From: Nitrospira sp. CR1.3
GTDB taxonomy: Bacteria > Nitrospirota > Nitrospiria > Nitrospirales > Nitrospiraceae
Assembly (NCBI GenBank): GCA_014055525.1
Contig: WIAH01000004.1
Location: forward strand, 1-64,000
Reading direction: 5' to 3'
DNA length: 64,000 nt
A program made the translations under genes and the position numbers. The notes beneath the pieces are model-generated. The model was not told where the DNA came from and made no database searches. It was given only the letters and a program-made list of their open reading frames with translations. Below, one piece after another: positions 48,211 to 57,046 of the stretch. Positions within the stretch are counted from its first letter, which is position 1, and each line of letters starts with the position of its first letter.

Positions 48211-48238
48211 AGGCTGTTGAAAAAGCTCGCCAGCTTCG
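48211..48238. repeat. truncated GGCTGTTGAAAAAG element
   Basis: AGGCTGTTGAAAAAGCTCGC then CAGCTTCG: the left 28 bp of the element at 47407, without its right end. It starts 1 nt after the stop of the 169-residue gene and lies 10 nt from the end of metH. Confidence 0.7.
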
Positions 48239-48247
48239 GGAGAATTT

Positions 48248-51200
48248 CTAGACAGGGTCGTAATTCAGATTGGGTGAAAGCCACCGCTCGACCGAGGCGA
48301 GCGGCATGGCTTTCCGGCTCGCGTAGTCCTCCACTTGATCCCTCCCGATCTTCCCGACGGCGAAGTACCTTGCCTGCGGATGAGCAAAGTACAACCCGCT
48401 GACCGAGGCTGCCGGCCACATCGCGAAGCTTTCCGTCAGTTGAATGCCGGTATGGCGTTCGACCTCAAGCAGATCGAAGAGCAATCGTTTCTCCGTGTGG
48501 TCCGGGCAGGCCGGATAGCCCGGAGCCGGCCGGATGCCGCGGTATTTTTCCCGGATCAGATCCTCGTTGGTCAGTTGTTCCTCCGCTCCGTATCCCCATT
48601 CATCCCGCACGCGCTTGTGTAGAAATTCGGCGAAGGCTTCGGCCAGTCGATCGGCGAGGGCCTTCGCCATGATCGAATTATAATCATCGTGGTCCGCCTC
48701 GAATCTGCGGCAAAGGTCTTCGAGGCCGATTCCCGCCGTCACTGCGAAGGCGCCGATATGATCCGATTGGCCGGCGTCATGGGGCGCCACGAAGTCGGCC
48801 AACGCAAGATTCGGTTGGTCCTTCGGTTTTTCCGACTGTTGCCTCAAAGTGTGGAAGGTGGTCAGGATCTTCGCGCGGGACTCGTCGGTGAAGAGCGAGA
48901 TGTCGTCGCCTCTCGACGCAGCGGCGAAGAATCCGTACACGGCGTTGGCCGTCAGCAGCCGCTGTCGCACGATCTCATCCAACAGCCTCCGCGCGTCGTC
49001 GAACAGTTCCCTCGCCTTGCCGCCGAGCTTCGCATCGTCAAGAATACCCGGGTATCGACCCTTGAGCTCCCAGGCGTGGAAAAAGGGGGACCAATCGACG
49101 TAGGAGATCAGGGCATCCAGCGGTTGCTCACCAATCGTCCGCAGGCCCAAGAATGAAGGCTTGGGAATGTCGGTAGCGGTCCAATCCGAGACAAAACGGT
49201 TCTTGCGGGCCTGGGCGATCGGAGTCAGAGGCTTGGCTCCACGGTCCTGGTGCGCCTGGCGAATCCGTTCATAGTCATCTCGAATCTGTTGCGTGAACAG
49301 GGGTTTCTGGCTCGTGCTCATGAGATTCCCCATGACTCCCACGGCCCTCGATGCGTCCAATACATGCACCACCGACGGCGTATAAGAAGGAGCGATCTTA
49401 ACCGCCGTATGGGCTTTGCTCGTGGTCGCGCCCCCGATGAGGAGTGGAAGCGCAAACCCTTCGCGCGTCATTTCTTTCGCCACATGAACCATCTCGTCCA
49501 GGGAAGGCGTGATGAGGCCGCTCAATCCGATGACGTCGACGTTCTGTTCCTTCGCCGTCGCGAGAATCTTTTCGCACGGGACCATCACGCCCAGGTCGAG
49601 GACCTCATAGTTGTTGCATCCGAGGACGACTCCCACGATGTTCTTCCCGATATCGTGGACGTCCCCCTTGACGGTCGCGAGCAGGATTTTCCCCTGAGCC
49701 TGATAGCCTCCTAACCGCTTTTTCTCTTCTTCCATGAACGGCATCAGGTAGGCGACCGCCTTCTTCATGACGCGGGCGCTTTTGACGACCTGGGGAAGAA
49801 ACATCTTGCCGGAGCCGAAGAGATCTCCGACCACATTCATCCCGGCCATCAAGGGTCCTTCAATCACCGAGAGCGGTTTGGGATATTTTTGTCTGGCTTC
49901 CTCCGCATCCTGGTCGATGTAATCCGTGATGCCCTTGACCAGCGCGTGGGAGAGCCGCTCTTCGACCGTCCCCTTGCGCCATTCGTCATCTCTGACAACG
50001 ACTTTTCCCTTCTGCTTGACCGTATCCGCGAAGGCGACAAGTCGCTCGGTCGCGTCCGGTCGCCTGTTCAACAGCACATCTTCCACGAGCTCCAGCAAGT
50101 CTTTGGGAATTTCCTCGTAGATGGCCAGTTGTCCCGCATTGACGATTCCCATGTCGAGCCCGGCCTTGATGGCGTGATACAGAAACGCCGAGTGCATCGC
50201 TTCCCGTACGACGTTGTTGCCGCGGAAGGAGAAAGAGATGTTGCTGATGCCGCCGCTGACTTTGGCTCCCGGAAGATTGTTCTTGATCCACCTGGTCGCC
50301 TCGATGAAATCTACGGCGTAGTTGTTGTGCTCTTCGATGCCCGTCGCGACCGTCAGGATGTTGGGGTCAAAGATGATGTCCTGCGCCGGAAAGCCGACTT
50401 GTTCCGTGAGGATCGTATAGGATCGGGCGCAGATAGCCTGTTTGCGTTCCAGCGTATCGGCCTGGCCGCGCTCGTCGAATGCCATGACTACGACGGCAGC
50501 TCCGTACCGGCGGATCAGCGTCGCCTGTTCGATAAATTTCTGCTCTCCTTCTTTCAGACTGATGCTGTTGACGATCGCTTTGCCTTGAATATTTCTCAGG
50601 CCTGTTTCGAGCACCTCCCATTTCGAGCTGTCGACCATGATCGGCACGCGGGCGATATCCGGCTCCGAGGCCACCAAGCGGAGAAACTTCTCCATCGCGG
50701 CCCTGGAATCAAGCATGCCTTCGTCCATATTAACGTCGAGGATCAGGGCGCCTCCCTCAACCTGTTGGCGTGCCACCGACAACGCGGTTTCATAGTCCCC
50801 CGCCAGGATCAGCTTCGCAAATGCCGGCGAGCCGGTGACGTTCGTCCGTTCGCCGATGTTCGTGAAGTTGGAATCGGGCCTCAGAGTCACGGCTTCGAGG
50901 CCGCTCAATCTGGTGTACGGCGCGATCGTAGGGAGCTTCCTGGGAGCCATGTCGCGCACCGCTTCGGCAATGAGCTTGATGTGCGCGGGCGTCGTTCCGC
51001 AACAGCCGCCGACGATGTTCAGCCACCCGTTGTGGGCCCATTCACGCAACTGGGGCGCCAGAGTGTCCGGGGTTTCAGGAAAACCGGTCGGTAGCAGCGG
51101 ATTGGGCAGACCAGCGTTTGGATGCGCGCTGACATAGACCGGCGCGATCAACGACAGTTCTTCGATAAGGGGTCGCATTTCCTTGGGCCCGAGCGCGCAA

Positions 51201-51928
51201 TTCATTCCTACGCTGAGCAGCGGGACGTGAGAGATCGAGTTCCAGAAACCTTCCACGGTTTGACCGGTTACCCCGCGGTTGCTTCCGGCTTGAATGAACG
51301 TGACGGAAGCCATGATCGGCACGCGGCGACCGCCGGTGGAGAAGACCTCTTGGATCGCGAAGAAAGCCGCTTTCGCATTGAGCGTATCGAAGATGGTCTC
51401 GACCAGAAGGAGGTCCGCTCCACCGTCCAACAGACCGCGGACCTGGTCGCTGTAGGCCCGCACGAGTTCTTCGTAGGTCGTGCTGCGCACGGCGGGGTTG
51501 TTCACGTCCGTTGAGATCGAGGAAGTCTTGGTAGTCGGTCCGATGGCGCCGGCTACGAAGCAATGTCGACCGGGCTCCGCGGCTCGGACTGAGAGGACGG
51601 CCCGCTTGGCGCAAGCCGCTCCCGCCCTTGAGAGTTCATATCCCAGATCGTCCATCTGATAGTCGGCAAGGGAAATCGCCTGGGAGTTGAACGTGTTGGT
51701 TTCGACGATGTCGGCGCCTGCTTCGAGATACTGGCGATGAATGTCTTCGATGAGGGCCGGTTGGGTAAGGTTCAGCAGATCGTTGTGTCCTTTGAGATCC
51801 TTCTTCCAATCCTTGAACCGCTCGCCTCGAAAGGCGGCTTCATCCAGCTTTCGCTGCTGGATCATGGTCCCCATGGCACCGTCGAGAATGACGATGCGTT
51901 TTTGTAACAGTGCGTCGAGAGGAGTCAC
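48248..51928 (-). CDS. metH: B12-dependent methionine synthase
   Basis: Transfers a methyl group from methyl-tetrahydrofolate to homocysteine. 1226 residues with all four modules: homocysteine domain with zinc ligands ([18 protein letters not shown]), pterin domain ([14 protein letters not shown]), B12 domain with [11 protein letters not shown] (DxHxxG), and the C-terminal AdoMet activation domain ([20 protein letters not shown] as YADHV-like region). GTG start; GAGAAGG lies about 13 nt before. No cobalamin riboswitch is evident in the 141 nt upstream. Confidence 0.97.
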   Translation of the reverse strand: MTPLDALLQKRIVILDGAMGTMIQQRKLDEAAFRGERFKDWKKDLKGHNDLLNLTQPALIEDIHRQYLEAGADIVETNTFNSQAISLADYQMDDLGYELSRAGAACAKRAVLSVRAAEPGRHCFVAGAIGPTTKTSSISTDVNNPAVRSTTYEELVRAYSDQVRGLLDGGADLLLVETIFDTLNAKAAFFAIQEVFSTGGRRVPIMASVTFIQAGSNRGVTGQTVEGFWNSISHVPLLSVGMNCALGPKEMRPLIEELSLIAPVYVSAHPNAGLPNPLLPTGFPETPDTLAPQLREWAHNGWLNIVGGCCGTTPAHIKLIAEAVRDMAPRKLPTIAPYTRLSGLEAVTLRPDSNFTNIGERTNVTGSPAFAKLILAGDYETALSVARQQVEGGALILDVNMDEGMLDSRAAMEKFLRLVASEPDIARVPIMVDSSKWEVLETGLRNIQGKAIVNSISLKEGEQKFIEQATLIRRYGAAVVVMAFDERGQADTLERKQAICARSYTILTEQVGFPAQDIIFDPNILTVATGIEEHNNYAVDFIEATRWIKNNLPGAKVSGGISNISFSFRGNNVVREAMHSAFLYHAIKAGLDMGIVNAGQLAIYEEIPKDLLELVEDVLLNRRPDATERLVAFADTVKQKGKVVVRDDEWRKGTVEERLSHALVKGITDYIDQDAEEARQKYPKPLSVIEGPLMAGMNVVGDLFGSGKMFLPQVVKSARVMKKAVAYLMPFMEEEKKRLGGYQAQGKILLATVKGDVHDIGKNIVGVVLGCNNYEVLDLGVMVPCEKILATAKEQNVDVIGLSGLITPSLDEMVHVAKEMTREGFALPLLIGGATTSKAHTAVKIAPSYTPSVVHVLDASRAVGVMGNLMSTSQKPLFTQQIRDDYERIRQAHQDRGAKPLTPIAQARKNRFVSDWTATDIPKPSFLGLRTIGEQPLDALISYVDWSPFFHAWELKGRYPGILDDAKLGGKARELFDDARRLLDEIVRQRLLTANAVYGFFAAASRGDDISLFTDESRAKILTTFHTLRQQSEKPKDQPNLALADFVAPHDAGQSDHIGAFAVTAGIGLEDLCRRFEADHDDYNSIMAKALADRLAEAFAEFLHKRVRDEWGYGAEEQLTNEDLIREKYRGIRPAPGYPACPDHTEKRLLFDLLEVERHTGIQLTESFAMWPAASVSGLYFAHPQARYFAVGKIGRDQVEDYASRKAMPLASVERWLSPNLNYDPV

Positions 51929-52069
51929 TCTGTCCCAACCTTCTCGTGGGGCATTACGATAATGGCGTCATCATACTGATAACGCCGCTGACCGGCAACC
52001 AATCCTCGAAACACGACCTTGACATCAACGAATGCCGCCGATACGATGACCGAAAGCCGGAGATAACCA

Positions 52070-52858
52070 TTGCTCCAGCGTTTCATACATCAGTTCATCG
52101 TTCGTTGCCTGCCGATTGCTGCCGTCCTGTGTGTGTGTCTTCCAGCTGAATCCACCGCCTCGCCCTACTTTGAGGACGGTTTTCTGGGGTTGACCCAGGC
52201 GGAATTGCACGAAAAATTCGGTATGCCGCAGGCTGTGCGTGACCGGAAGTCGGCATTGAGAGTCTTCACATATTACGCGATCGCCGATTGGGAAAAATAT
52301 TTTCGGAAACTCGTCTCGCCGGAAAACGGAGAAGACGTTTATACGTTCAAGCGGGATGGAATTGAAGTGCGCTATTCCTTCAGCTACACCGTGGATCCCA
52401 ACGATTCGAGCGAGAATCGATCCCTGTTCGTCCGGCTGGTCGACATCGAGTTTTCTCCCGCAGTACCGATTGCGCAAGTGCCTGCCCTGGTTCCCGAGTT
52501 CCATCCCTCGGACGATCCGGCGTCTCCCGCTTTCCGCTCGAACATCTGGCTCTTGCTGTTCAAGGGCCCCTCCTCGGCGCCAGCCCGGTTTATCGTGAAA
52601 GAGGCGGCCAAAGACCAGCTTGATTGGACCCTCGCCTACCAATTGTTCTCGCTCCAGGGACTGCCGGACCCGCTGACGACCAAGTCGCTGGTGGACCGTC
52701 TCGAAGTCGGCACGCAGAGTATCGATCTGGTGAAGCGGCGCCAACGCCATACGCACGACCCCATCATGAACCCCTACTCAAAGGAATTCGCGCAACAGCC
52801 GCTTCCGCCCCGGCAGACTCAAGTCAAAAAGGTGCCGCTGCCGAAGTACGCGGACTGA
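52070..52858 (+). CDS. uncharacterised exported protein
   Basis: 262 residues with a TTG start after CCGGAG. Signal peptide at about 1-30 (ends near STASP). The mature protein has LTQAELHEKFGMPQAVRD, similar to small outer-membrane assembly proteins (SmpA/OmlA fold), then a beta-rich region and a basic C-terminal tail. 3 nt upstream of another gene with a related motif. Confidence 0.72.
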   Translation: MLQRFIHQFIVRCLPIAAVLCVCLPAESTASPYFEDGFLGLTQAELHEKFGMPQAVRDRKSALRVFTYYAIADWEKYFRKLVSPENGEDVYTFKRDGIEVRYSFSYTVDPNDSSENRSLFVRLVDIEFSPAVPIAQVPALVPEFHPSDDPASPAFRSNIWLLLFKGPSSAPARFIVKEAAKDQLDWTLAYQLFSLQGLPDPLTTKSLVDRLEVGTQSIDLVKRRQRHTHDPIMNPYSKEFAQQPLPPRQTQVKKVPLPKYAD

Positions 52859-52861
52859 AGC

Positions 52862-53314
52862 ATGAGTTCGACGGTACAACGAGTTCTTATGGAATCATCT
52901 GCTGTGGAACATTCGGAGCCTGTCCCCTTTCTTCGCCAGCGGCCGGTTCGAGCGACCATCTATGCCGGCCTTGCTCTGTTTGTCGTCTTGATGGTCATCT
53001 GGCCGCTGATCGTCCAACTGAGAGACCCCGACTTCCAAAAGCACATTGCCGAGCATCGTGTGATGGTCGGCATGTCCAAGGAACAGGTGCTGCAGGCCTG
53101 GGGAGGGCCCCAAACGATCAACACGACCTTTACAAAGGACGGCGTCAGGCAGGAAGAATGGATTTTTGAAGACTGGGAAAACGCGGCGGTGGTGAAGCAC
53201 CGTTACTTGTACTTCGAAGAAGGCGCGCTCATCGGCGGCTGGTTTCAGGGATCAGGAGAGCGTGTCCCCTTACAAGCGCCGCCAAACCCTCATGGGTCAC
53301 AACCGAAGAACTAA
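52862..53314 (+). CDS. membrane-anchored protein with SmpA/OmlA-like motif
   Basis: 150 residues. One membrane helix (about 32-51) then VMVGMSKEQVLQAWGGPQTI, like the SmpA/OmlA fold, and ending with basic-Pro tail. Follows the previous gene by 3 nt. Function unknown. Ends overlapping the convergent DUF2007 gene by 4 nt. Confidence 0.75.
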   Translation: MSSTVQRVLMESSAVEHSEPVPFLRQRPVRATIYAGLALFVVLMVIWPLIVQLRDPDFQKHIAEHRVMVGMSKEQVLQAWGGPQTINTTFTKDGVRQEEWIFEDWENAAVVKHRYLYFEEGALIGGWFQGSGERVPLQAPPNPHGSQPKN

Positions 53315-53559
53315 CCGCTGCCGGGGATCTCGTCGGACACATCCCGCACCTCCAGCCTGAGCCGATCCAGCAGATGTTCGGCCCGCGGAAGCTCCCGTTC
53401 CTCGACGAATACCTGAGACGTGAGTGCGGGAATCCCCGGGTACAGGCTGCTCATGTTCGCATGACGCAGAACGTACGCAATGCCGCTCCCGTCCAATAGG
53501 CTCTGCAACATCAGCAATTCGCCGGGGCTATAGAGTTCGGCAAGCCGGATCAAACTCAT
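53311..53559 (-). CDS. DUF2007 protein
   Basis: 82 residues matching DUF2007: LYSPGELLMLQSLLDGSGI and then VFVEERELPRAEHLL. Proposed small signal-transducing domain. No partner visible. Overlaps the upstream plus-strand gene end. Confidence 0.82.
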   Translation of the reverse strand: MSLIRLAELYSPGELLMLQSLLDGSGIAYVLRHANMSSLYPGIPALTSQVFVEERELPRAEHLLDRLRLEVRDVSDEIPGSG

Positions 53560-53647
53560 ACGGCGCGGTCCCTTGGTCGGTCATTCGCTTGCGAGACTCT
53601 CCTGTTTCGTTGATTTTTCAAAGACCTCCCCGTACACTCGAAACGAT

Positions 53648-53932
53648 CTACGGAGTCTCGGTAATTTGCACCCGGCGCTGTTTGCCTGGCCCGCCGGAAA
53701 TCGTCAGCACGCGTTTCCATTCTCGAACCTGGTAGACGGCCCAGGCTGGAGATTGTCCCTTAAAATAGGCTTCCGGATCTTCTCCGCTGGCATTGAGATA
53801 GATCGGCTCAGTAAAGCCTTCGTCCAACACGTAGTCCAGGAGACATTCTGTGACGAACCCGGATCCCCGCAGGGCCACGTCGGCGAGCAGCGACAGAATT
53901 TCTTCAGGATTCTGAACCGTCACCTGCTTCAT
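53648..53932 (-). CDS. uncharacterised 94-residue protein
   Basis: Start chosen at the ATG 53932 (MKQVTVQNPEEILSLLAD) because the longer frame overlaps the divergent gene. Contains FVTECLLDYVLDEGFTEP and a C-terminal basic segment RRVQITETP. No family recognised. Confidence 0.5.
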   Translation of the reverse strand: MKQVTVQNPEEILSLLADVALRGSGFVTECLLDYVLDEGFTEPIYLNASGEDPEAYFKGQSPAWAVYQVREWKRVLTISGGPGKQRRVQITETP

Positions 53933-53999
53933 CAGCCGACCTCCGGTGCCGGATTGTAATGAGTCGTTCAACAGGAAGGCAACCAGCATGTTGAGAGCG

Positions 54000-54740
54000 A
54001 TGACCAAGAGCCGATTTCAGGAAGAAGTGCTGCGCATCATGGATCGTAAACATCATTGGGCCTGGCCGGCTTTCGCCGACGGGACCGTGGGCGTTCAACA
54101 GCTGAAACAGCATTTTCAGCAGGAATATGGCGTTTATGTGCGCGATTTCCCCGTTTTTCTGGCGCGTATCCACGGACAGAACCCGCCGCCCGCCGTCAGA
54201 AGAATGCTGGCGGAGAATATCTATGAGGAAGATACCGGAGGGCTGTCCTTAGGCAAGTCGCATCCGGAACTATTTTTGACCATGATGGCGGGTCTGGGAT
54301 TCTCGAACCGGGATTTCGATGCGATTCGTCTACTTCCGGCGGCCAGGCGCTATCGTGCCTGGCTCGATCGTGTCTCAGGGCACAGAGACTGGGTCGTCGG
54401 CGCAGCGGCACTGACGGTGTTCGTGGAAGGCAGCGTGAAGGATCGCAAAGAACTCGCCGAACCGTCAAAACCCCGATCGGCCGAGGACATTGAATCCGTC
54501 ATTCGCGACCATCCCCTGGTCAAGCATCATGGCCTCTCTCCGGACTCCATGGACCTGATCCGCGCTCATCAGATGGTGGAAGCCGGCCATCGACACGACG
54601 CCTATAACATGGTCGTGAATTATGCGGTGACACGGTCTCAACAACGGGCGGTGATCGCCTGCCTTACGACATGTCTGACCCTCTGGCAGGGCTATCGCAA
54701 CGCGGTTGCCAAGGCCTGCGGACTGACGAAACGTCGATAG
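54000..54740 (+). CDS. CADD/PqqC-like heme-oxygenase-fold protein
   Basis: 246 residues, helical fold of the TenA/PqqC/CADD superfamily. Candidate metal ligands: Glu77 and His88 (EEDTGGLSLGKSHPELF), Glu143 (FVEGSV), and His190-x3-Glu194-x2-His197, which matches the CADD pattern His-x3-Asp-x2-His with Glu for Asp. Tyr43 and Tyr46 lie in the helix where CADD has its key Tyr. CADD and the Nitrosomonas homologue NE1434 make p-aminobenzoate for folate. A similar role here is inferred. It overlaps the next gene by 1 nt. Confidence 0.72.
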   Translation: MTKSRFQEEVLRIMDRKHHWAWPAFADGTVGVQQLKQHFQQEYGVYVRDFPVFLARIHGQNPPPAVRRMLAENIYEEDTGGLSLGKSHPELFLTMMAGLGFSNRDFDAIRLLPAARRYRAWLDRVSGHRDWVVGAAALTVFVEGSVKDRKELAEPSKPRSAEDIESVIRDHPLVKHHGLSPDSMDLIRAHQMVEAGHRHDAYNMVVNYAVTRSQQRAVIACLTTCLTLWQGYRNAVAKACGLTKRR

Positions 54741-55627
54741 TGCAACACCGGCGCTGCATCGGTTCCCTGTTTCTGCTCTCGCTCGTTTATCTCGCAATCC
54801 CTGCAAACAGTTTTCCCTCCCAGCCTTCCATGGTCTTGGTTCCGCCGGGCGAATTTCTCATGGGCTCATCGTCCGGCAATGACAGCCTTCCCGATGAACA
54901 GCCTCAACGGCGCATCTATGTGAGTGGCTTCTATATCGACCGACATGAGGTCACTAACGAGGCCTACCATCAGTTTGTAGAATCTACCGGGCATCCGGCA
55001 CCGCAGAATTCGAACCAGAACTCCACGCTGTGGGCGGAGCATCGCCCGTTCCCAGGGAGCGAGCGGCATCCGGTCGTCAACGTCAGTTGGGCCGACGCTG
55101 TGGCCTTCTGTCGTTGGGCAGGAAAGCGATTGCCGACTGAGGCTGAATGGGAGAAGGCGGCCAGGGGCGTCGATGGGCGCCTGTATCCCTGGGGCAATTC
55201 CTGGGACATTTCGCTGGCGAACAGCGCCAGTTACTGGGCAGGCAGAATCATCCAGTTCGACAGCTCCGGGGACTGGGAGGCGTTCTGGATCAAAGGCGAA
55301 GGGGCGAAGATTGCGAAGGAGAAAGGGCTCAAAGGCGAGGTTCTCACACTGCCGGTCGGCAGTTTTCCCGCCGGTGCCAGTCCGTACGGGCTTTACGACA
55401 TGGCGGGCAACGTCGCTGAGTGGGTACAGGATTGGTACGATCCGAATTACTACAGATTGGCTCCCCTCACCGATCCCAGCGGGCCGGAGCGTGGCGCGAT
55501 CAAAGCCATGCGGGGCGGGTCCTGGCTCAAACCGGCAATCAGTCTTCGAACGAGCGATCGGGACTGGGGTGTGATGGACAGCCGTCCCAGCGGAACGGGG
55601 TTCCGTTGCGCCAAGGATGCCTTTTGA
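54740..55627 (+). CDS. secreted SUMF1-type protein
   Basis: 295 residues from the GTG at 54740, which overlaps the upstream stop. A signal peptide (about 1-27) is followed by the formylglycine-generating-enzyme fold: GEFLMGSSSGNDS, VNVSWADAVAFCRWAGKRLP, MAGNVAEWVQDWYD, MRGGSW and TGFRCAKD. The paired copper-binding Cys of true FGE are not evident, so it is more likely a sulfatase-modifying-like or EgtB-like domain with another job. Coupled to the CADD-like gene. Confidence 0.85.
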   Translation: MQHRRCIGSLFLLSLVYLAIPANSFPSQPSMVLVPPGEFLMGSSSGNDSLPDEQPQRRIYVSGFYIDRHEVTNEAYHQFVESTGHPAPQNSNQNSTLWAEHRPFPGSERHPVVNVSWADAVAFCRWAGKRLPTEAEWEKAARGVDGRLYPWGNSWDISLANSASYWAGRIIQFDSSGDWEAFWIKGEGAKIAKEKGLKGEVLTLPVGSFPAGASPYGLYDMAGNVAEWVQDWYDPNYYRLAPLTDPSGPERGAIKAMRGGSWLKPAISLRTSDRDWGVMDSRPSGTGFRCAKDAF

Positions 55628-55630
55628 CTC

Positions 55631-57046
55631 TCAGCCAAACAGGCCGACCGGTTTATGGACGTGCCCTGGAAGGACCGCTGCCAGTTCGGAAGCCGTCGCT
55701 CCGAAATGGCTGGTCAGCACGTCTGAGAAAATGTCGCGAAATTCGACGGTCGGTGCGATGTACCGTCCCTCATCCAGGTTGGCCGGAATCAAGGAAGCAG
55801 GCCAGCCGGCAGTTCCGTGATAGAGCCCGCCTTTGACGCCTCCGCCCAATAAGAACCACACTGTCGCCTTGGCATGGTCGGTCCCATTGCTGGCGTTCTG
55901 ACGAACCGTGCGGCCGAACTCAGTGCAGGTCATCAGGAGCACATTGCTCATCAGGGGCCCGAGGTCGTCATAGAAGGCGCGAATCCCGCCTGAGAAATCC
56001 GCTAGCCGTCCGCCTTGATTCTGCGCGAATGTGCCGCCTCCGCCCTGATCTTCATGGGTATCCCAGCCGCCGATGTCCACCGTGGCCACTTCGAGACCAA
56101 GCCCCGAGCGAATGACGTGAGCGAGATCGCGCATTTGGGTTCCGAATCCGGTATTTGGATACAGGGCCCCGTTCTGGGGGGCAGCTGGTCCGATCGCCTC
56201 AATCGCCGCAACGCGGTTCATCATATCCGGTCCCAGTTGATGGACCAGCGATCTGAACGGATTTGTCGTCGTCAGGGCGGGGTCTTGCGCATACATTGCC
56301 CGGAGATTGGCTTCCAAGGGAGCTTTTGCGCTGTTCAGTCTGGCAAAACTCAGACTACGAAGGTTGTTGACGGCCGGCACAAGAACCTGTCCCCGTAAGG
56401 AATCGGCGAGGTCGTTGCCGAAACCAGCGGCACGGATGTTGGGAGAGCCGGCCGCCGGCACGGCCTGGAGATAGCGATTGAGCCATCCGTCCTGCATCGA
56501 GAATACGCCCCGCTCGATGGTGTCTTGATCGGTGAAGTGGGATTGGGTGGAGCCGGCAAAGCCCGCACGGGTGACAACGGCCAATGTCCCGTTCGCGTAG
56601 AGATTCAGCAAGGGCTGAATCGACGGATGTATGGCAAAGCCGGTTCCCGGCAGGTCCAGCCCCGCCCCATCTCCCGATCCAGGCGGGAGGATACCGATCC
56701 CGCCGTTCGTCGCCCGCGGCCGCATTACATAATATTCCGCGTCCTGGTAGGGCACGACGGTATTGAGCCCGTCATTTCCTCCCCGCTGAAACACGACCAC
56801 CAGAGTCTTGCCGGCGTTAGTGGCCGCCAGGGCTGTTTCTCGCGGAAAGAACGCGCCGGGGAACAGGCTCAAGAACGTCGCGGCGGCGGCTGAACCGGCC
56901 GCTCGGCGTAGAAACATTCTCCGCGAGAGAATTTCCATGGATTCGCCGCAGCAGCGGCAGGACGGTTCTTTCTCGTCCCGGTCGAAGGGCAACGGCTCGG
57001 GGAGATCTCTCTTGAGTCGGGGCTTCATCGGCATGATCCACCTCAT
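55631..57046 (-). CDS. DUF1501 protein
   Basis: 471 residues with twin-arginine-like signal SRRMFLRRAAGSAAAATFL and DUF1501 features: FQRGGNDGLNTVVPYQDAEY (given as two parts), GWDTHEDQ, and LLMTCTEFGRTVRQN. The family resembles alkaline-phosphatase-like sulfatases and is commonly paired with DUF1800. The ATG overlaps the DUF1800 stop. The start fits coupling; later ATGs at 57034 and 57028 are possible. Confidence 0.9.
   Translation of the reverse strand: MRWIMPMKPRLKRDLPEPLPFDRDEKEPSCRCCGESMEILSRRMFLRRAAGSAAAATFLSLFPGAFFPRETALAATNAGKTLVVVFQRGGNDGLNTVVPYQDAEYYVMRPRATNGGIGILPPGSGDGAGLDLPGTGFAIHPSIQPLLNLYANGTLAVVTRAGFAGSTQSHFTDQDTIERGVFSMQDGWLNRYLQAVPAAGSPNIRAAGFGNDLADSLRGQVLVPAVNNLRSLSFARLNSAKAPLEANLRAMYAQDPALTTTNPFRSLVHQLGPDMMNRVAAIEAIGPAAPQNGALYPNTGFGTQMRDLAHVIRSGLGLEVATVDIGGWDTHEDQGGGGTFAQNQGGRLADFSGGIRAFYDDLGPLMSNVLLMTCTEFGRTVRQNASNGTDHAKATVWFLLGGGVKGGLYHGTAGWPASLIPANLDEGRYIAPTVEFRDIFSDVLTSHFGATASELAAVLPGHVHKPVGLFG

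Noticed and set aside
49889-51094. 401-codon open frame on the plus strand
   Set aside because: Antisense to metH and without any family-like motif.
51929-52069. cobalamin riboswitch before metH
   Set aside because: No B12-box-like sequence seen in the 141 nt upstream.
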